A stretch of 42,434 nucleotides of DNA from Deltaproteobacteria bacterium (GCA_016875095.1 VGSG01000027.1:1-42434), one strand, 5' to 3'. Shown: positions 33,529-42,160, counted from the first letter of the stretch. Made by a program: numbers and translations. The notes: generated from the letters alone by a model not told the origin.

Positions 33529-33603
33529 GCGGACCTCTGTCGGCTTCTTCCCAGGGGCTTGCCAGGGGAAATGCGAGCATTGGTCCCCCAATTGTCGGTG
33601 CGC

Positions 33604-33631
33604 GGGTGAGCGTTCATGAGAACGCTCACCC
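33604..33631. terminator. Perfect 12-bp hairpin after the Hsp20 genes
   Basis: GGGTGAGCGTTC (33604-33615) pairs perfectly with GAACGCTCACCC (33620-33631) around ATGA. It begins about 30 bases downstream of the last Hsp20 stop on the minus strand. There is no T run, so termination would be weak or Rho-assisted; it might also stabilise the mRNA. Confidence 0.5.
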
Positions 33632-33659
33632 ATGCCGCTAAACCCTTTTCACCTCTCTG

Positions 33660-34061
33660 TCAAGTCGTGGCGATTGGTATCTTACGTGGCACAGCCTTGT
33701 GCGATTTCGGCAAAACCAGTGTAAGCACGCCGTCAGTCATGGACGCGGTTATCTTCTCCTGGTCAACCACATCGGTGATACGGAAGGAACGGAAGTAATT
33801 GCCCGTGCGGTACTCGGTAAGGAGTTCCTGACCCTCGGGAGCAGCCTCCGCGACCTTGCCCACGATGGATAGAACTCCGTCTCGAAGATCGATCTCGACG
33901 TTCTTGCCGTTCACCCCGGGCATATCCACCTTGAGGATCAATTCTTTTTCGTTCTCGCAAATATCGACTGCGGGGGTAAAGTACGGGCCTTCCCGCGTAA
34001 ACTCTCCTTCCGGCGGGTTGACCTGCATTTTCTCATGAACCTGGATTTCTTGCTCAGCCAT
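33660..34061 (-). CDS. Hsp20/alpha-crystallin small heat-shock protein
   Basis: 133 residues. A short N-terminus is followed by the alpha-crystallin domain (about 25-120: FTPAVDICENEKELILKVDMPGVNGKNVEIDLRDGVLSIVGK then DGVLTLVLPKSHKA). It lacks the usual C-terminal I-x-I; the end is PRKIPIATT, which is a near form. It holds unfolded proteins as an ATP-independent chaperone. A GGAGGAGGAG stretch precedes the ATG. Third of three neighbouring Hsp20 genes on the minus strand; composition of the N-terminus differs strongly from the other two, so the three are not recent duplicates. Confidence 0.93.
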   Translation of the reverse strand: MAEQEIQVHEKMQVNPPEGEFTREGPYFTPAVDICENEKELILKVDMPGVNGKNVEIDLRDGVLSIVGKVAEAAPEGQELLTEYRTGNYFRSFRITDVVDQEKITASMTDGVLTLVLPKSHKAVPRKIPIATT

Positions 34062-34088
34062 CGTTCTCCTCCTCCTTGAGCCGGTGGT

Positions 34089-34547
34089 CTATCCTGCTTC
34101 CACGGAGATCTGTTTGGGCATGGCCGCTTTTTCCACAGGAAGGGTAACTATGAGCACCCCGTCCTTATAGGTTGCGGTCACACCTTCCGCATCCACCCGG
34201 CGGGGCAGCGTGATGCTCCTCTGGAACGTGCCCGATGCGCGTTCCCTTCGATGAAAGCTTACGCCTTCGCCCAGTTCCGGCGACTTTCTTTCCCCTTTGA
34301 GCGCGAGAGTGTCCGCTTCCACTTTGAGTTCAAGGTCTTCAAGCTTCATGCCGGGAATTTCCGCGGTCACCACGTAGGCTTCCCCCAAGTCTCGAACGTT
34401 CAAGAGGGGAAAGAGCCTTGTTTGCGGCCACAGAGAGCCCGTCGGCCATGTCTCCGGCGTCAGCGCGCTGAGCAGGCTGTCCATTTCCCTCCGGAGGCGA
34501 TTCAGCTCGGACCAGGGCGGTCCTCCATGCACGGTCCAACGAAACAT
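34089..34547 (-). CDS. Hsp20/alpha-crystallin small heat-shock protein
   Basis: 152 residues. The N-terminus (about 1-45) begins MFRWTVHGGPPWSELNRLRREMD and is longer than in the third gene. The alpha-crystallin domain follows (FPLLNVRDLGEAYVVTAEIPGMKLEDLELKVEADTLALKGERK; YKDGVLIVTLPVEKA), with a C-terminal KQISV, a variant of the I-x-I anchor. GGAGGACC precedes the ATG. It sits 27 bases before the third Hsp20 gene and behind a 193-base gap with two hairpins that separates it from the first. Heterologous assembly of the three proteins into mixed chaperone oligomers is plausible but not shown. Confidence 0.93.
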   Translation of the reverse strand: MFRWTVHGGPPWSELNRLRREMDSLLSALTPETWPTGSLWPQTRLFPLLNVRDLGEAYVVTAEIPGMKLEDLELKVEADTLALKGERKSPELGEGVSFHRRERASGTFQRSITLPRRVDAEGVTATYKDGVLIVTLPVEKAAMPKQISVEAG

Positions 34548-34605
34548 GTTGTGGTCCTCCTTCTTGACAAGAAGTTATTCTCCGAAATTACGGAACCGTC
34601 GGCGT

Positions 34606-34672
34606 AAGCCGACCTTACAAATTTCACGGCTCTCGGATTGTCTGCCGCATCTGCGGCACGACAGGTCGGCTT
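34606..34672. other. Long imperfect hairpin with an inner stem
   Basis: Outer arms AAGCCGACCT (34606-34615) and AGGTCGGCTT (34663-34672) pair perfectly; an inner TGCCGCA/TGCGGCA stem lies at 34643-34649 and 34652-34658. The 67-base unit lies in the gap between the first and second Hsp20 genes. It resembles intergenic palindromic repeats of GC-rich genomes; whether it is repeated elsewhere is not known from this window. Confidence 0.45.
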
Positions 34673-34703
34673 TTCATCAGATCTTATGATGCCTCGAAAC
34701 GCG

Positions 34704-34733
34704 CGGTGGGAGCGCTTAGCGCGCTTCCCACCG
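34704..34733. terminator. Hairpin directly after the first Hsp20 gene
   Basis: GGTGGGAGCGC (34705-34715) and GCGCTTCCCACC (34721-34732) pair with one bulged base and a TTAGC loop, starting 8 bases after the stop of the first Hsp20 gene on the minus strand. No clean T run follows. It may attenuate read-through into the next Hsp20 gene. Confidence 0.45.
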
Positions 34734-34740
34734 TGTTTCC

Positions 34741-35211
34741 TCATTTCAACTCGATCTTGATTGTCTTCTTCTTGCTCGATTCGGCCTTGGGCAGTTTCAA
34801 GGTCAGGACTCCGTCCTTATACGAGGCTTCCGCCTTGTCCTCCTGGATATCTCCAGGGATGGTGAATGAGCGGGTGAAACTCCCATAAGCCCGCTCGACC
34901 CGGTGTACGCTCTCACTCTTCTGCTCTCGCTCTTCCTTCTTTTCGCCGCTGACCGTGACAACGTTACCGGTAAGGTTAACTTGAACCTCCTTCGTGTCCA
35001 CCCCGGGGAGTTCCGCCTTGACCACGAACTCATTCTCCGTCTCGGAGATATCGAACGCGGGGACAAACTTGCGCCCCGAATATGGTCCCGACAGGAACCA
35101 GTCAGACCCGAAGAAAGAATCGAACAGGTCGTCCATCTCCCTGCGTAGGGTCGCCAGAGAGTGTTCGCGGGATTCAACTTCTCCTCGTCTCCAAGGAATC
35201 AGGCTGCGCAT
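34741..35211 (-). CDS. Hsp20/alpha-crystallin small heat-shock protein
   Basis: 156 residues and closest of the three to the common bacterial Hsp20 pattern: N-terminus with REMDDLFDSFFGSDWF, alpha-crystallin domain with FVPAFDISETENEFVVKAELPGVDTKEVQVNLTGNVVTVSGEKK and the signature YGSFTRSFTIP, then SYKDGVLTLKLPK and the C-terminal anchor IKIELK (I-x-I). AAAAGGAGGTG precedes the ATG. It is the first gene of the Hsp20 group on the minus strand, directly downstream of a promoter at 35292-35320 with sigma32-like features. It is the most likely heat-induced member. Confidence 0.95.
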   Translation of the reverse strand: MRSLIPWRRGEVESREHSLATLRREMDDLFDSFFGSDWFLSGPYSGRKFVPAFDISETENEFVVKAELPGVDTKEVQVNLTGNVVTVSGEKKEEREQKSESVHRVERAYGSFTRSFTIPGDIQEDKAEASYKDGVLTLKLPKAESSKKKTIKIELK

Positions 35212-35291
35212 TTTTCAGCACCTCCTTTTGGTTTTGCTTTCTGGTTCAGAAAACGGTCCTGTTTAATTACTTTTTCGGTTAAATCACTACT

Positions 35292-35320
35292 CAGATAGGT
35301 ACGCTTCTCTGAATGTCAAG
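35292..35320 (-). promoter_or_regulatory. Promoter of the Hsp20 group, sigma70/sigma32-like
   Basis: On the minus strand CTTGACA (35314-35320) is followed after 13 bases by ACCTATCT, close to the sigma32 pattern (CTTGAAA, 13-14 bases, CCCCATNT). Read as sigma70 it is TTGACA, 16 bases, TATCTG. It lies about 80 bases before the first Hsp20 start codon. No CIRCE element was seen. Confidence 0.5.
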
Positions 35321-35885
35321 TGGGTGACCCCCATTTTTGCCACTTGGGCCTTTTTGTTCCATAGTCGTTTTCACGATTTGAAGGAGGTGACAACCGCGGA
35401 AGAAATCCACATCCGGCAAAAGGCATGTGGGGGGTGTCTCCGGAAGACGGCTTCCCGGACGCGACCTTTGAAGCGGAGAGTGAGGACTCCGATGGTTATC
35501 CGAAATCGACGGACCATGCCCGGGTGTACCCGAATGCGACGGCAAGCAATCTTGATGTTCCGGGTGATTTCTTGGCCCGCCGAAGTCGCGCTTTCAACAC
35601 GCGGCTTCCGAGCGCGAGGTCTGGCTAGTGAGTTCCCGCTGGCCCTCTTGCGTGTTATGGTGTCTCATGTGGGGGGGCGGAACTCACGGCCGTTGCGTTT
35701 CGGTCCCAGTTCTTTCAGGGCAATTCGGTAAACCTTGCACGGAGCCGGGTGGGGAATAGGGCTGGGGCTTCATTGCGCACGGGCGTGGGTGTAGCGCCGA
35801 CGAGCGGCGTTTAGTCGCTCGGCCCGGCCGGTTCTCGGCCGTGAGGCGCCATAGCTCTGTTTGATTCAGTGGAGGATAGCTCATA
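35321..35885. other. Non-coding gap between Hsp20 and acyl-CoA synthetase genes
   Basis: About 560 bases. A strong AAGGAGGTGA ribosome-like site at about 35381-35390 faces the plus strand, but the frame after it (a short Arg-rich peptide beginning with a Cys-Gly-Gly-Cys element) resembles nothing I recognise. A 67-codon acidic frame from 35425 is also unsupported. These could be remnants of a decayed gene. Confidence 0.35.
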
Positions 35886-37349
35886 GTGACGAGCGCGGAT
35901 CATTTCCTGAACGGGTTTTTCTGGCCGAAATCCGTGGCGGTGGTAGGGGCCACGTCCAATCCGCTCAAGATCAATTTCAGACTGACCCAGAACTTGGTGG
36001 ACCTCAAATTCCCGGGAAAAATCTACCCCGTGAATCCCGGGGCTCAAAAGATTCTGGGCCTTAGAGTTTACCCGCGGCTGGCAGACATTCCGGACCGAAT
36101 CGACCTTGTGGTGAGCGCGGTGCCCGCGCCAAGGACGCTAAGCGTGGCGCAGGAATGCGGCGCGCTGGGTGTCAAACGGTTGGTTATTGTCTCAGGCGGC
36201 TTTTCCGAAGGCGGAGCGGCGGGGAGAGACCTGCACCGGATGGTAGCGGCGTACGCCAGAGAGCAGGGCATACGCGTACTTGGCCCCAACACCCTGAGTC
36301 CGGTGAATTCGGCGGCCGATTTGGCCATCAGTTACAACCGGGTGCGATCCATCAAGCGAGGCGGAATATCCTTTGCCTTTCAGTCCGGATTTTACGATCC
36401 CCGAATTCGATGGATCTGCTCGGGTCTGGGCGTGAGCAAGATCTTGGATATGGGAAATAAGCTGGACATCAACGAAGTGGACGCGCTCGAATACTTTGCC
36501 GTTGATCCCGACACCACGGCGTTGGCAATCCATGTTGAGAGCGTCAGAGGTAGCGGAGACGCCTTTGTCAGAGCCCTGAAACGGATAGCTGAGAGGAAGC
36601 CCACAATCATCCTCAAGTCCGGCCGGACTGCTGCAGGCGCGAAAGCCGCAGCGTCTCACACGGGCGCGATTGCGCAGGAAAACGATCTTGTATTTGAGGG
36701 CATCGTTAGACAAACGGGGGCCATTCGGGCCCAGAACCTGGAGGAATTCTTCGATCTGGCAAAAGGTTTTGCATTTCTGAACGCGCCACAGGGGAATCGG
36801 CTGGCCGTCATAGTGATGTCAGGGGGGGAAGGGGTCATGGCTACGGACGCGTGTGTGGCCAACGGGCTCGAACCAGCTCAACTCAGTAGTGAGACCCACG
36901 AAATCCTCAAGAAGGTGATGCCTGCTTGGGAAATTCCGGTGAATCCCTTCGACGGCGGAGTTTGCTTGGAATTCCTTGTGTCATCGCCCTTCGATTTCTT
37001 CAACACTCTCAAGGCGATCCCGACTGATAACGGGGTGGACTGCGCAATCATGCAGATGCCGCCAAGTATCGCCGACTTCGCTCTGTCGGTCCCACATGTC
37101 ACACCCGAACTTGCAGAGAAGGCTCTCGAGCAGTTTACGCAAGGTTTCGTGGGCCTTGGGAGCGTGGGCAAGCCGTTTGCCATGTGGCGCTCCACCATGG
37201 ACGCGGCGGAAGAACACTGGGTCCAGATGATCGAATCGCAGAGAATTCCGGTCTTTTCGTCCTCAGCCAGGGCCATTGCCGTGCTTGCCGCCATGCGCCG
37301 TGACCGGATGAGACGGTCGGCCCATGAGGGAGCGCAGAGAGATGTCTGA
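35886..37349 (+). CDS. ADP-forming acyl-CoA synthetase, alpha-type subunit (first copy)
   Basis: 487 residues of the NDP-forming acyl-CoA synthetase superfamily (acetate-CoA ligase, ADP-forming): CoA-binding domain at the start (FWPKSVAVVGATSNPLKINFRL; YPVNPGAQKI), then succinyl-CoA-synthetase-like domains. The phospho-His motif ASHTGAIAQENDLVF (His near 261) is present. The usual SQSG motif reads FQSGFYDP, a change from the second copy (SHSGSLA). No ATP-grasp (beta) domain is present, and none is encoded in the window. The start is GTG with a GGAGGATAG ribosome site. It overlaps the second copy by 8 bases, so the two may form a heteromeric complex. Such enzymes turn acyl-CoA into acid plus ATP. 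Confidence 0.85.
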   Translation: MTSADHFLNGFFWPKSVAVVGATSNPLKINFRLTQNLVDLKFPGKIYPVNPGAQKILGLRVYPRLADIPDRIDLVVSAVPAPRTLSVAQECGALGVKRLVIVSGGFSEGGAAGRDLHRMVAAYAREQGIRVLGPNTLSPVNSAADLAISYNRVRSIKRGGISFAFQSGFYDPRIRWICSGLGVSKILDMGNKLDINEVDALEYFAVDPDTTALAIHVESVRGSGDAFVRALKRIAERKPTIILKSGRTAAGAKAAASHTGAIAQENDLVFEGIVRQTGAIRAQNLEEFFDLAKGFAFLNAPQGNRLAVIVMSGGEGVMATDACVANGLEPAQLSSETHEILKKVMPAWEIPVNPFDGGVCLEFLVSSPFDFFNTLKAIPTDNGVDCAIMQMPPSIADFALSVPHVTPELAEKALEQFTQGFVGLGSVGKPFAMWRSTMDAAEEHWVQMIESQRIPVFSSSARAIAVLAAMRRDRMRRSAHEGAQRDV

Positions 37350-38775
37350 TCGCAGCGCTGCGCAAACCGTGGAGAGACCGGAGGAACTGTTCCGACAACT
37401 TGATGAGATCTTCAACCCTGGGTCCGTGGCCGTTGTGGGGGTTCCAAGAGGCTTCAAGATGGGGAAACTGTTCCTCATCGCGCTGCTCGAACAGGGCTTC
37501 AAGGGACCAATCTATCCCGTGAATCCGGAGGCTCAGGAGATAGACGGAATTCGGTGCTACCCCACCGTCTTGTCAATTCCCGAACACGTAGACCTGGCAA
37601 TCGTGTTGGTCCCTCACCACCAAGCTCTGGACGTGATCAAGGATTGCGCGGCAAAACGTGTCAAGGGCGCAGTGCTCTTTACCGCAGGGTACAAGGAGAC
37701 CGGGACCGAACAGGGCCGCGCTCTGGAGGAAGAGCTTGTCAGGATCGCACAGGGAGCGGGTATGCGCCTGTTCGGCCCAAATTGTATGGGTTTGTATTGT
37801 CCTCGGAGTGGTCTGTCGTTCTTTCCGGGGCTCTCCAGGGACCCGGGTCCGGTGGCGCTCATATCCCACAGCGGCTCTCTGGCCAACATCCTCGGTCGCA
37901 TAGCCGACCAGAAGGGCATTCGGTTCAGTAAGGCCGTCAGCCTGGGCAACGAATCCGATCTGAATGCAGCGCACTTCTTGTCTTACTTCGCGCACGACCC
38001 TGACACAGGTGTGATCGGAGCGTACCTGGAAGGAGTGAAAGACGGGTCCTTCTTCGCCGATGCGCTCAGACAGGCAGCCTCCCGCAAGCCGGTAGTTCTC
38101 TGGAAGACGGGCTTAACCCCTGAAGGCGCGCAGGCAGCCACCTCTCACACGGGCGCGCTCGCGAGTTCTCCCAGGATATGGGATTCGCTCGTCCGGCAGA
38201 CAGGAGCAATTCCCGTGGTGGGCTTTGAGCGGCTCGTGGATTTTCTCATGGGCTTTTCGCTGCTTCCCGCGGGCCTGGGAGATCGTATTGCCGTCCTCTC
38301 AGGGCCCGGCGGGCTGGCTGTAGCCGCGGCCGAGGCATGTGGGGCCGCGGGCTTGAAGCTGGCCGAACTCTCGCCCCAAACCCGCAAGACCCTGGGTCGA
38401 TTCATCCCGCCGACCGGCACGAGCCTTTCCAACCCTGTGGACGTGGGTCTCACCGCGTCCTTCGAAATAGAAATCTACGTCCAGGCCGCCAGGGCGCTTG
38501 CTGCGGACCCCGGGGTGGACGCGGTGGTGATCGTAGGCGCGGGCATCAGCCCCGACACGAACACGGTTTACACCGAGTCCCTGATCCAAGCGCGTAAAGA
38601 CTCGGGCAAGCCCTTCCTGATGGTGAGCATTCCAGGATTCGATCCTGCGCTGGCGCGCGCTTTCTGTCAGAACAAGGCGCCTTTCTTCGATTCCGCGGAG
38701 AGGGCGATGGTCGTGTACGCGGCCTGCCGCCGATACCAGTTGAGAAGCGGGCGGCGCGGGCCGACGGAGCATTAG
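37342..38775 (+). CDS. ADP-forming acyl-CoA synthetase, alpha-type subunit (second copy)
   Basis: 478 residues, paralogue of the preceding gene: CoA-binding domain (FNPGSVAVVGVPRGFKMGKL; YPVNPEAQEI), conserved FGPNCMGLY and SHSGSLANIL, and phospho-His motif TSHTGALASSPRIWDSLVRQTGAIP. It lacks an ATP-grasp domain as well. Start: ATG 37342 with AGGGAG at good spacing; it overlaps the previous stop by 8 bases, showing translational coupling. An alternative start 18 bases upstream lacks a site. Its active-site motifs look more canonical than those of the first copy. A beta subunit must be encoded elsewhere if ADP-forming activity exists. The operon ends in a strong terminator. Confidence 0.87.
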   Translation: MSDRSAAQTVERPEELFRQLDEIFNPGSVAVVGVPRGFKMGKLFLIALLEQGFKGPIYPVNPEAQEIDGIRCYPTVLSIPEHVDLAIVLVPHHQALDVIKDCAAKRVKGAVLFTAGYKETGTEQGRALEEELVRIAQGAGMRLFGPNCMGLYCPRSGLSFFPGLSRDPGPVALISHSGSLANILGRIADQKGIRFSKAVSLGNESDLNAAHFLSYFAHDPDTGVIGAYLEGVKDGSFFADALRQAASRKPVVLWKTGLTPEGAQAATSHTGALASSPRIWDSLVRQTGAIPVVGFERLVDFLMGFSLLPAGLGDRIAVLSGPGGLAVAAAEACGAAGLKLAELSPQTRKTLGRFIPPTGTSLSNPVDVGLTASFEIEIYVQAARALAADPGVDAVVIVGAGISPDTNTVYTESLIQARKDSGKPFLMVSIPGFDPALARAFCQNKAPFFDSAERAMVVYAACRRYQLRSGRRGPTEH

Positions 38776-38870
38776 TAAAACTAATTCACAACCATGCTAT
38801 TTAGTTTGACTGTATCCATCCTGATCTGCTATGCTCCTCCCGGGTTTGCTGAAGAGCACTTTTTCTATTT

Positions 38871-38902
38871 ATCCCCTCTGGCATTTCCAGGGGGGATTTT
38901 TT
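38871..38902 (+). terminator. Rho-independent terminator of the synthetase operon
   Basis: ATCCCCTCTGG (38871-38881) pairs with CCAGGGGGGAT (38887-38897) with one G-T pair around CATTT, and is followed by six Ts. It lies 96 bases after the second synthetase stop on the plus strand and is the clearest intrinsic terminator in the window. Confidence 0.85.
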
Positions 38903-39016
38903 CGCTCCCCGGTTGCTCCCTGAGCTTTACGCCACCCGCCAAAAGCTCTGTCTTTCCTAGTATGACGTGGTAAGAAAAGTGATGAGGCGAGAAAATCACT
39001 GCTGGAGGCGCGCGAC

Positions 39017-39814
39017 ATGTTGTACGGGGCGATGAATTTTCCGGTGAAGCCCGTTCTCAAGGAAGTGGAGGCGATTGCCGCTCTGGGGTTTGATTACGTG
39101 GAGCTGACCATGGACCCGCCTCAGGCGCACCATAGCGCCATCCGGAAGCAGCGGCGCGACCTCGTGAACGCGCTGGAAGGACACGGGATGAAGTTGGTGG
39201 TCCACCTGCCCAGCTTTCTTGGCTTAGGAGACCTGACCGGAAGCATCAGGGACGCGTCGGTCAACGAGATGGTCTCTTCCCTGGAAGTCGCCGCTGAACT
39301 CGATCCGCTCAAGGTGGTCATTCATCCCCCGTACGTTACAGGGCTGGGGGTCTATGTGGGGGACCAGGTGGCTGAGTTCGGCCACCGAAGCCTTGCGACC
39401 GTTGCAGAGACGGCCGAGCGACTCGGCTTGACTCTGTGTATCGAGAATATGTTCCCTCGCACACGGTCTCTTGTTGAACCGGACGATTTCGACGAGGTGT
39501 TCCTGCGTCTTCCGAGCCTGAAACTGACGCTGGACACCGGACACGCGAATATCGGCGGGAAAGGCCCCAAGAGGGCTCTGGATTTTATCCGCCGTTTTCC
39601 GGAGCGGATCGCGCATATTCATGCGAGTGATAATTTCGGCAATGATGATAACCACCTACCCATCGGCGCGGGCGCCGCGGACTTCCCGAAAATCATCGCG
39701 GGGCTCAAGCAGATAGCGTACGACGACACGATAACCCTGGAGGTCTTCTCGCGGGACACCGACTACCTGCGGATCAGCAGGGAGAAGTTCGTAGCTCTCA
39801 TACAGGTCGACTAA
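39017..39814 (+). CDS. Sugar-phosphate isomerase/epimerase-like TIM-barrel protein
   Basis: 265 residues of the xylose-isomerase-like/AP-endonuclease-2 TIM-barrel superfamily. Metal-site residues appear in the expected order: Glu in CIENMFPRTRS, DTGH in LTLDTGHANIGG, the HIHASDNFGNDDNHLPIGAG motif, and Glu in TLEVFSRD near the end. The members act as isomerases, epimerases or hydrolases on sugars or cyclitols, and the substrate cannot be read here. A TGGAGG site precedes the ATG. It is convergent with the glycosyltransferase gene and is preceded by a terminator, so it forms its own unit. Confidence 0.85.
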   Translation: MLYGAMNFPVKPVLKEVEAIAALGFDYVELTMDPPQAHHSAIRKQRRDLVNALEGHGMKLVVHLPSFLGLGDLTGSIRDASVNEMVSSLEVAAELDPLKVVIHPPYVTGLGVYVGDQVAEFGHRSLATVAETAERLGLTLCIENMFPRTRSLVEPDDFDEVFLRLPSLKLTLDTGHANIGGKGPKRALDFIRRFPERIAHIHASDNFGNDDNHLPIGAGAADFPKIIAGLKQIAYDDTITLEVFSRDTDYLRISREKFVALIQVD

Positions 39815-39861
39815 CTCCGGGGGCAAGCGTTGAACGGCGCGTCCAACATCTCCAAGAAGAC

Positions 39862-40854
39862 TCACGCGCAACGGCCCGGTGTCAGCCATCTCTTGGTGAT
39901 TTCCGACCGGATCACACGGAGCGCGTGCGAAGCCCGCGTCCAAGAGCCGGCGGGCCGCCAGTCAGGCGAACGGATTGCAAAGAGACGCATGAACTCGGTC
40001 GCGGTGAACTCCAGACCGCGGGCGCATGCGCTCGCGGGTCTTCGTCTTCGCATAAGCCAGTAGAGGTAGGTTACGGCGTATTCCGCGTACTTCCGGTCCA
40101 GTTCAGTGAGCGCTTCAGGAGAGAGGTCCCGTCGACGGGACCATTCCGTAACCAGGTTCAGCAGCTCTTGGTATCCCCGCTCCTGCTGCGTCTTGCTGGT
40201 GTTTGCCGGATGGTCCCGATAGCTGCACAACGGTTCGCGGACATAGTCTACTTCATGGGCCGCGGCGATCTTCATCCACGTGTCATAGTCCTCGACAATG
40301 TTGTACCTGGGGTCGAACTTACCGACCTCAATGAGCGCGTCCTTTCTCACAACCACCGACGGAAGCTGCATGAAGCAGCCATGCTTGACAAGGGCGGAGA
40401 GCGCCCGGCCTCTACAGGGCTCAACACCTTGGTATGCGAAATAGGTGGCAAATCGATCTCCATGCGGATCGATGAAATAGCAGTCGGAATAGACCAGGGC
40501 CACCTCAGGCCGGGTCTCCAAGAGAGGAATCTGTTTCTCCAGTTTCGAGGGCTCCCACAGGTCGTCGTGGTCCAGGAAGGCCACGTACTTTCCCCGGGAA
40601 AGGTCCACTGCGCGATTTCGGGTGGCGCCCACGCCGGCATTTGTCTGGAAGTAGTACTGGATCCTCGGATCGGAGAAGCTCTTGATGATTTCCTCAGTCA
40701 GGTCGGTTGACCCGTCATTGACCATGACGATTTCGAAGTCATCCCATGTCTGAGCCAGAACGCTCCGCACCGTCTCAGCGATGTATTCTTCGCTGTTGTA
40801 GCAACAGATAGTCACACTGACTAATGGAGTTGCGCGAGGCATCAACAGACTCAT
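39862..40854 (-). CDS. Glycosyltransferase family 2
   Basis: 330 residues. The GT-A catalytic domain spans about 10-230: VSVTICCYNSEEYIAETVRSVLAQT, the nucleotide-binding loop VNDGSTD, the metal motif FLDHDD, and EDYDTW, where the Asp is the likely catalytic base. The rest is helical and Arg-rich, with no membrane segment seen. It transfers a sugar in cell-surface polysaccharide synthesis. There is no convincing ribosome site at the ATG 40852-40854; a Met four codons later is possible. It lies downstream of the DegT aminotransferase on the same strand, 57 bases away. Confidence 0.9.
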   Translation of the reverse strand: MSLLMPRATPLVSVTICCYNSEEYIAETVRSVLAQTWDDFEIVMVNDGSTDLTEEIIKSFSDPRIQYYFQTNAGVGATRNRAVDLSRGKYVAFLDHDDLWEPSKLEKQIPLLETRPEVALVYSDCYFIDPHGDRFATYFAYQGVEPCRGRALSALVKHGCFMQLPSVVVRKDALIEVGKFDPRYNIVEDYDTWMKIAAAHEVDYVREPLCSYRDHPANTSKTQQERGYQELLNLVTEWSRRRDLSPEALTELDRKYAEYAVTYLYWLMRRRRPASACARGLEFTATEFMRLFAIRSPDWRPAGSWTRASHALRVIRSEITKRWLTPGRCA

Positions 40855-40911
40855 ATAAGAAAGCCAAAGCGGTCGCCGGCTCCAAGCGCCGTGGAAACGC
40901 AGAGAGCGCTT

Positions 40912-42027
40912 TCAGCGGCCGAAGAACGACCGAACCGCCTCAATGACGAGCGCGGGATCGTCGTCAGCCATCTCATAAAAAAGCGGCAGCGTAGTCATCT
41001 CCCCATATATCTGTTCGGTGACCGGCAAGGGAACGCGAAAATCCGCGTACAGGGGTTGTAGGTGATTCGGTATGTAGTGCACGCCGGACGCGACACCCTT
41101 CTGTTTCAGGTAATCCATCAGTTCGTCGCGGCGTCCGTCCAGGACCCTTAGTACGTAAAAGAAGGGAAAAGTTTCCTCCAGGTCATGGCGCAACAGCGCG
41201 ACCGCGCGCAGGTCGCGAAAAGCCTGGTCGTACTGTTTTACAATGGCCGTCTTTCTGGCTCTGAACGCCTCTAACCGCTTAAGTTGCTCCAGGCCGATCG
41301 CAGCGTTTATGTTGCTCATGTGGTAACGATATCCCGGAGTCACCACTTCGTAAAACCAGCTTCGTTCGTGGCGATAGCGGCTCCACGTGTCTTGATCTAT
41401 TCCGAGGATTCTCTTGTGAATGACGCGTGCCGCGATATCGTCATCCGCGGTGACGACCGCGCCGCCCTCACCACAGGTGATATTCTTAATCGGATCAAAA
41501 CTGAAACAGGTCACGTGCCCCAGGGTCCCTATGGTGCGACCCTTATAACTCGAACCGAAAGCATGCGCGGCGTCCTCGATTACCAGCAAATTATGCGTCT
41601 TCGCGATATGGAGGAGACGGTCCATGTCACAGGCCAGGCCCCCGAAATGCACAGGCATGACCGCGCGCGTGCGCGGCGAGATCCTCCGCTCGACGTCCGC
41701 CGGGTCCATATTGAATGTGTCGATTTCCACATCACAAAAGACCGGTTGCGCGCCGCAACAAGTTATGACCTGAACCGACGCGGCAAAGGTGAGCGATGGG
41801 ACGATCACCTCATCCCCGGGCGCTATTCCGCATGCGTCGAGCGCGATATGAAGCGCCGACGTCCCGGTATTCACCGCGATCACATGCGGCGCGCCGAGAA
41901 AATCCCGCAGCTTGTCTTCAAACTCTTTTGTCGCTGCGCCCATGCCGAGCCATCGGCTCTCGAACACTTTTGCCACCGCGTCGAGTTCTTCCCGGCCCAG
42001 ATAAGGTCGTTGAAGCGGTATGGCCAT
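40912..42027 (-). CDS. DegT/DnrJ/EryC1/StrS family sugar aminotransferase
   Basis: PLP-dependent transaminase that adds an amino group to a nucleotide-linked keto-sugar. 371 residues from ATG 42025-42027 (AGGGGC site seven bases upstream; an earlier Met at 42060 has none). Motifs: GTSALHIAL loop (about 55-63), PVHFGG and EDAAHAFGS around 150-160, and the Schiff-base Lys181 in CFSFDPIKNITCGEGGAV. All active-site residues appear intact. It sits between a methyltransferase gene and the glycosyltransferase gene on the same strand, so an amino-sugar for a surface polysaccharide is the likely product. Confidence 0.92.
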   Translation of the reverse strand: MAIPLQRPYLGREELDAVAKVFESRWLGMGAATKEFEDKLRDFLGAPHVIAVNTGTSALHIALDACGIAPGDEVIVPSLTFAASVQVITCCGAQPVFCDVEIDTFNMDPADVERRISPRTRAVMPVHFGGLACDMDRLLHIAKTHNLLVIEDAAHAFGSSYKGRTIGTLGHVTCFSFDPIKNITCGEGGAVVTADDDIAARVIHKRILGIDQDTWSRYRHERSWFYEVVTPGYRYHMSNINAAIGLEQLKRLEAFRARKTAIVKQYDQAFRDLRAVALLRHDLEETFPFFYVLRVLDGRRDELMDYLKQKGVASGVHYIPNHLQPLYADFRVPLPVTEQIYGEMTTLPLFYEMADDDPALVIEAVRSFFGR

Positions 42028-42160
42028 TTCTTGCCCCTGAACGTTTGCCTGAGCATGCACACGGAGAAAGGCCCAAAATAGCGCAGCGCAACCCGGCTGT
42101 CCAGACCGCTCTTGGGCGCGCGGACAATACGGACGAGATAGCCGCCCGAGACTCCTTGCT

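Noticed and set aside
35324-35731. A 135-codon open frame on the plus strand between the Hsp20 and synthetase genes
   Set aside because: Arg-rich, no family match, and the AAGGAGGTGA site lies within it, not before its start; a decayed gene is possible but not supported.
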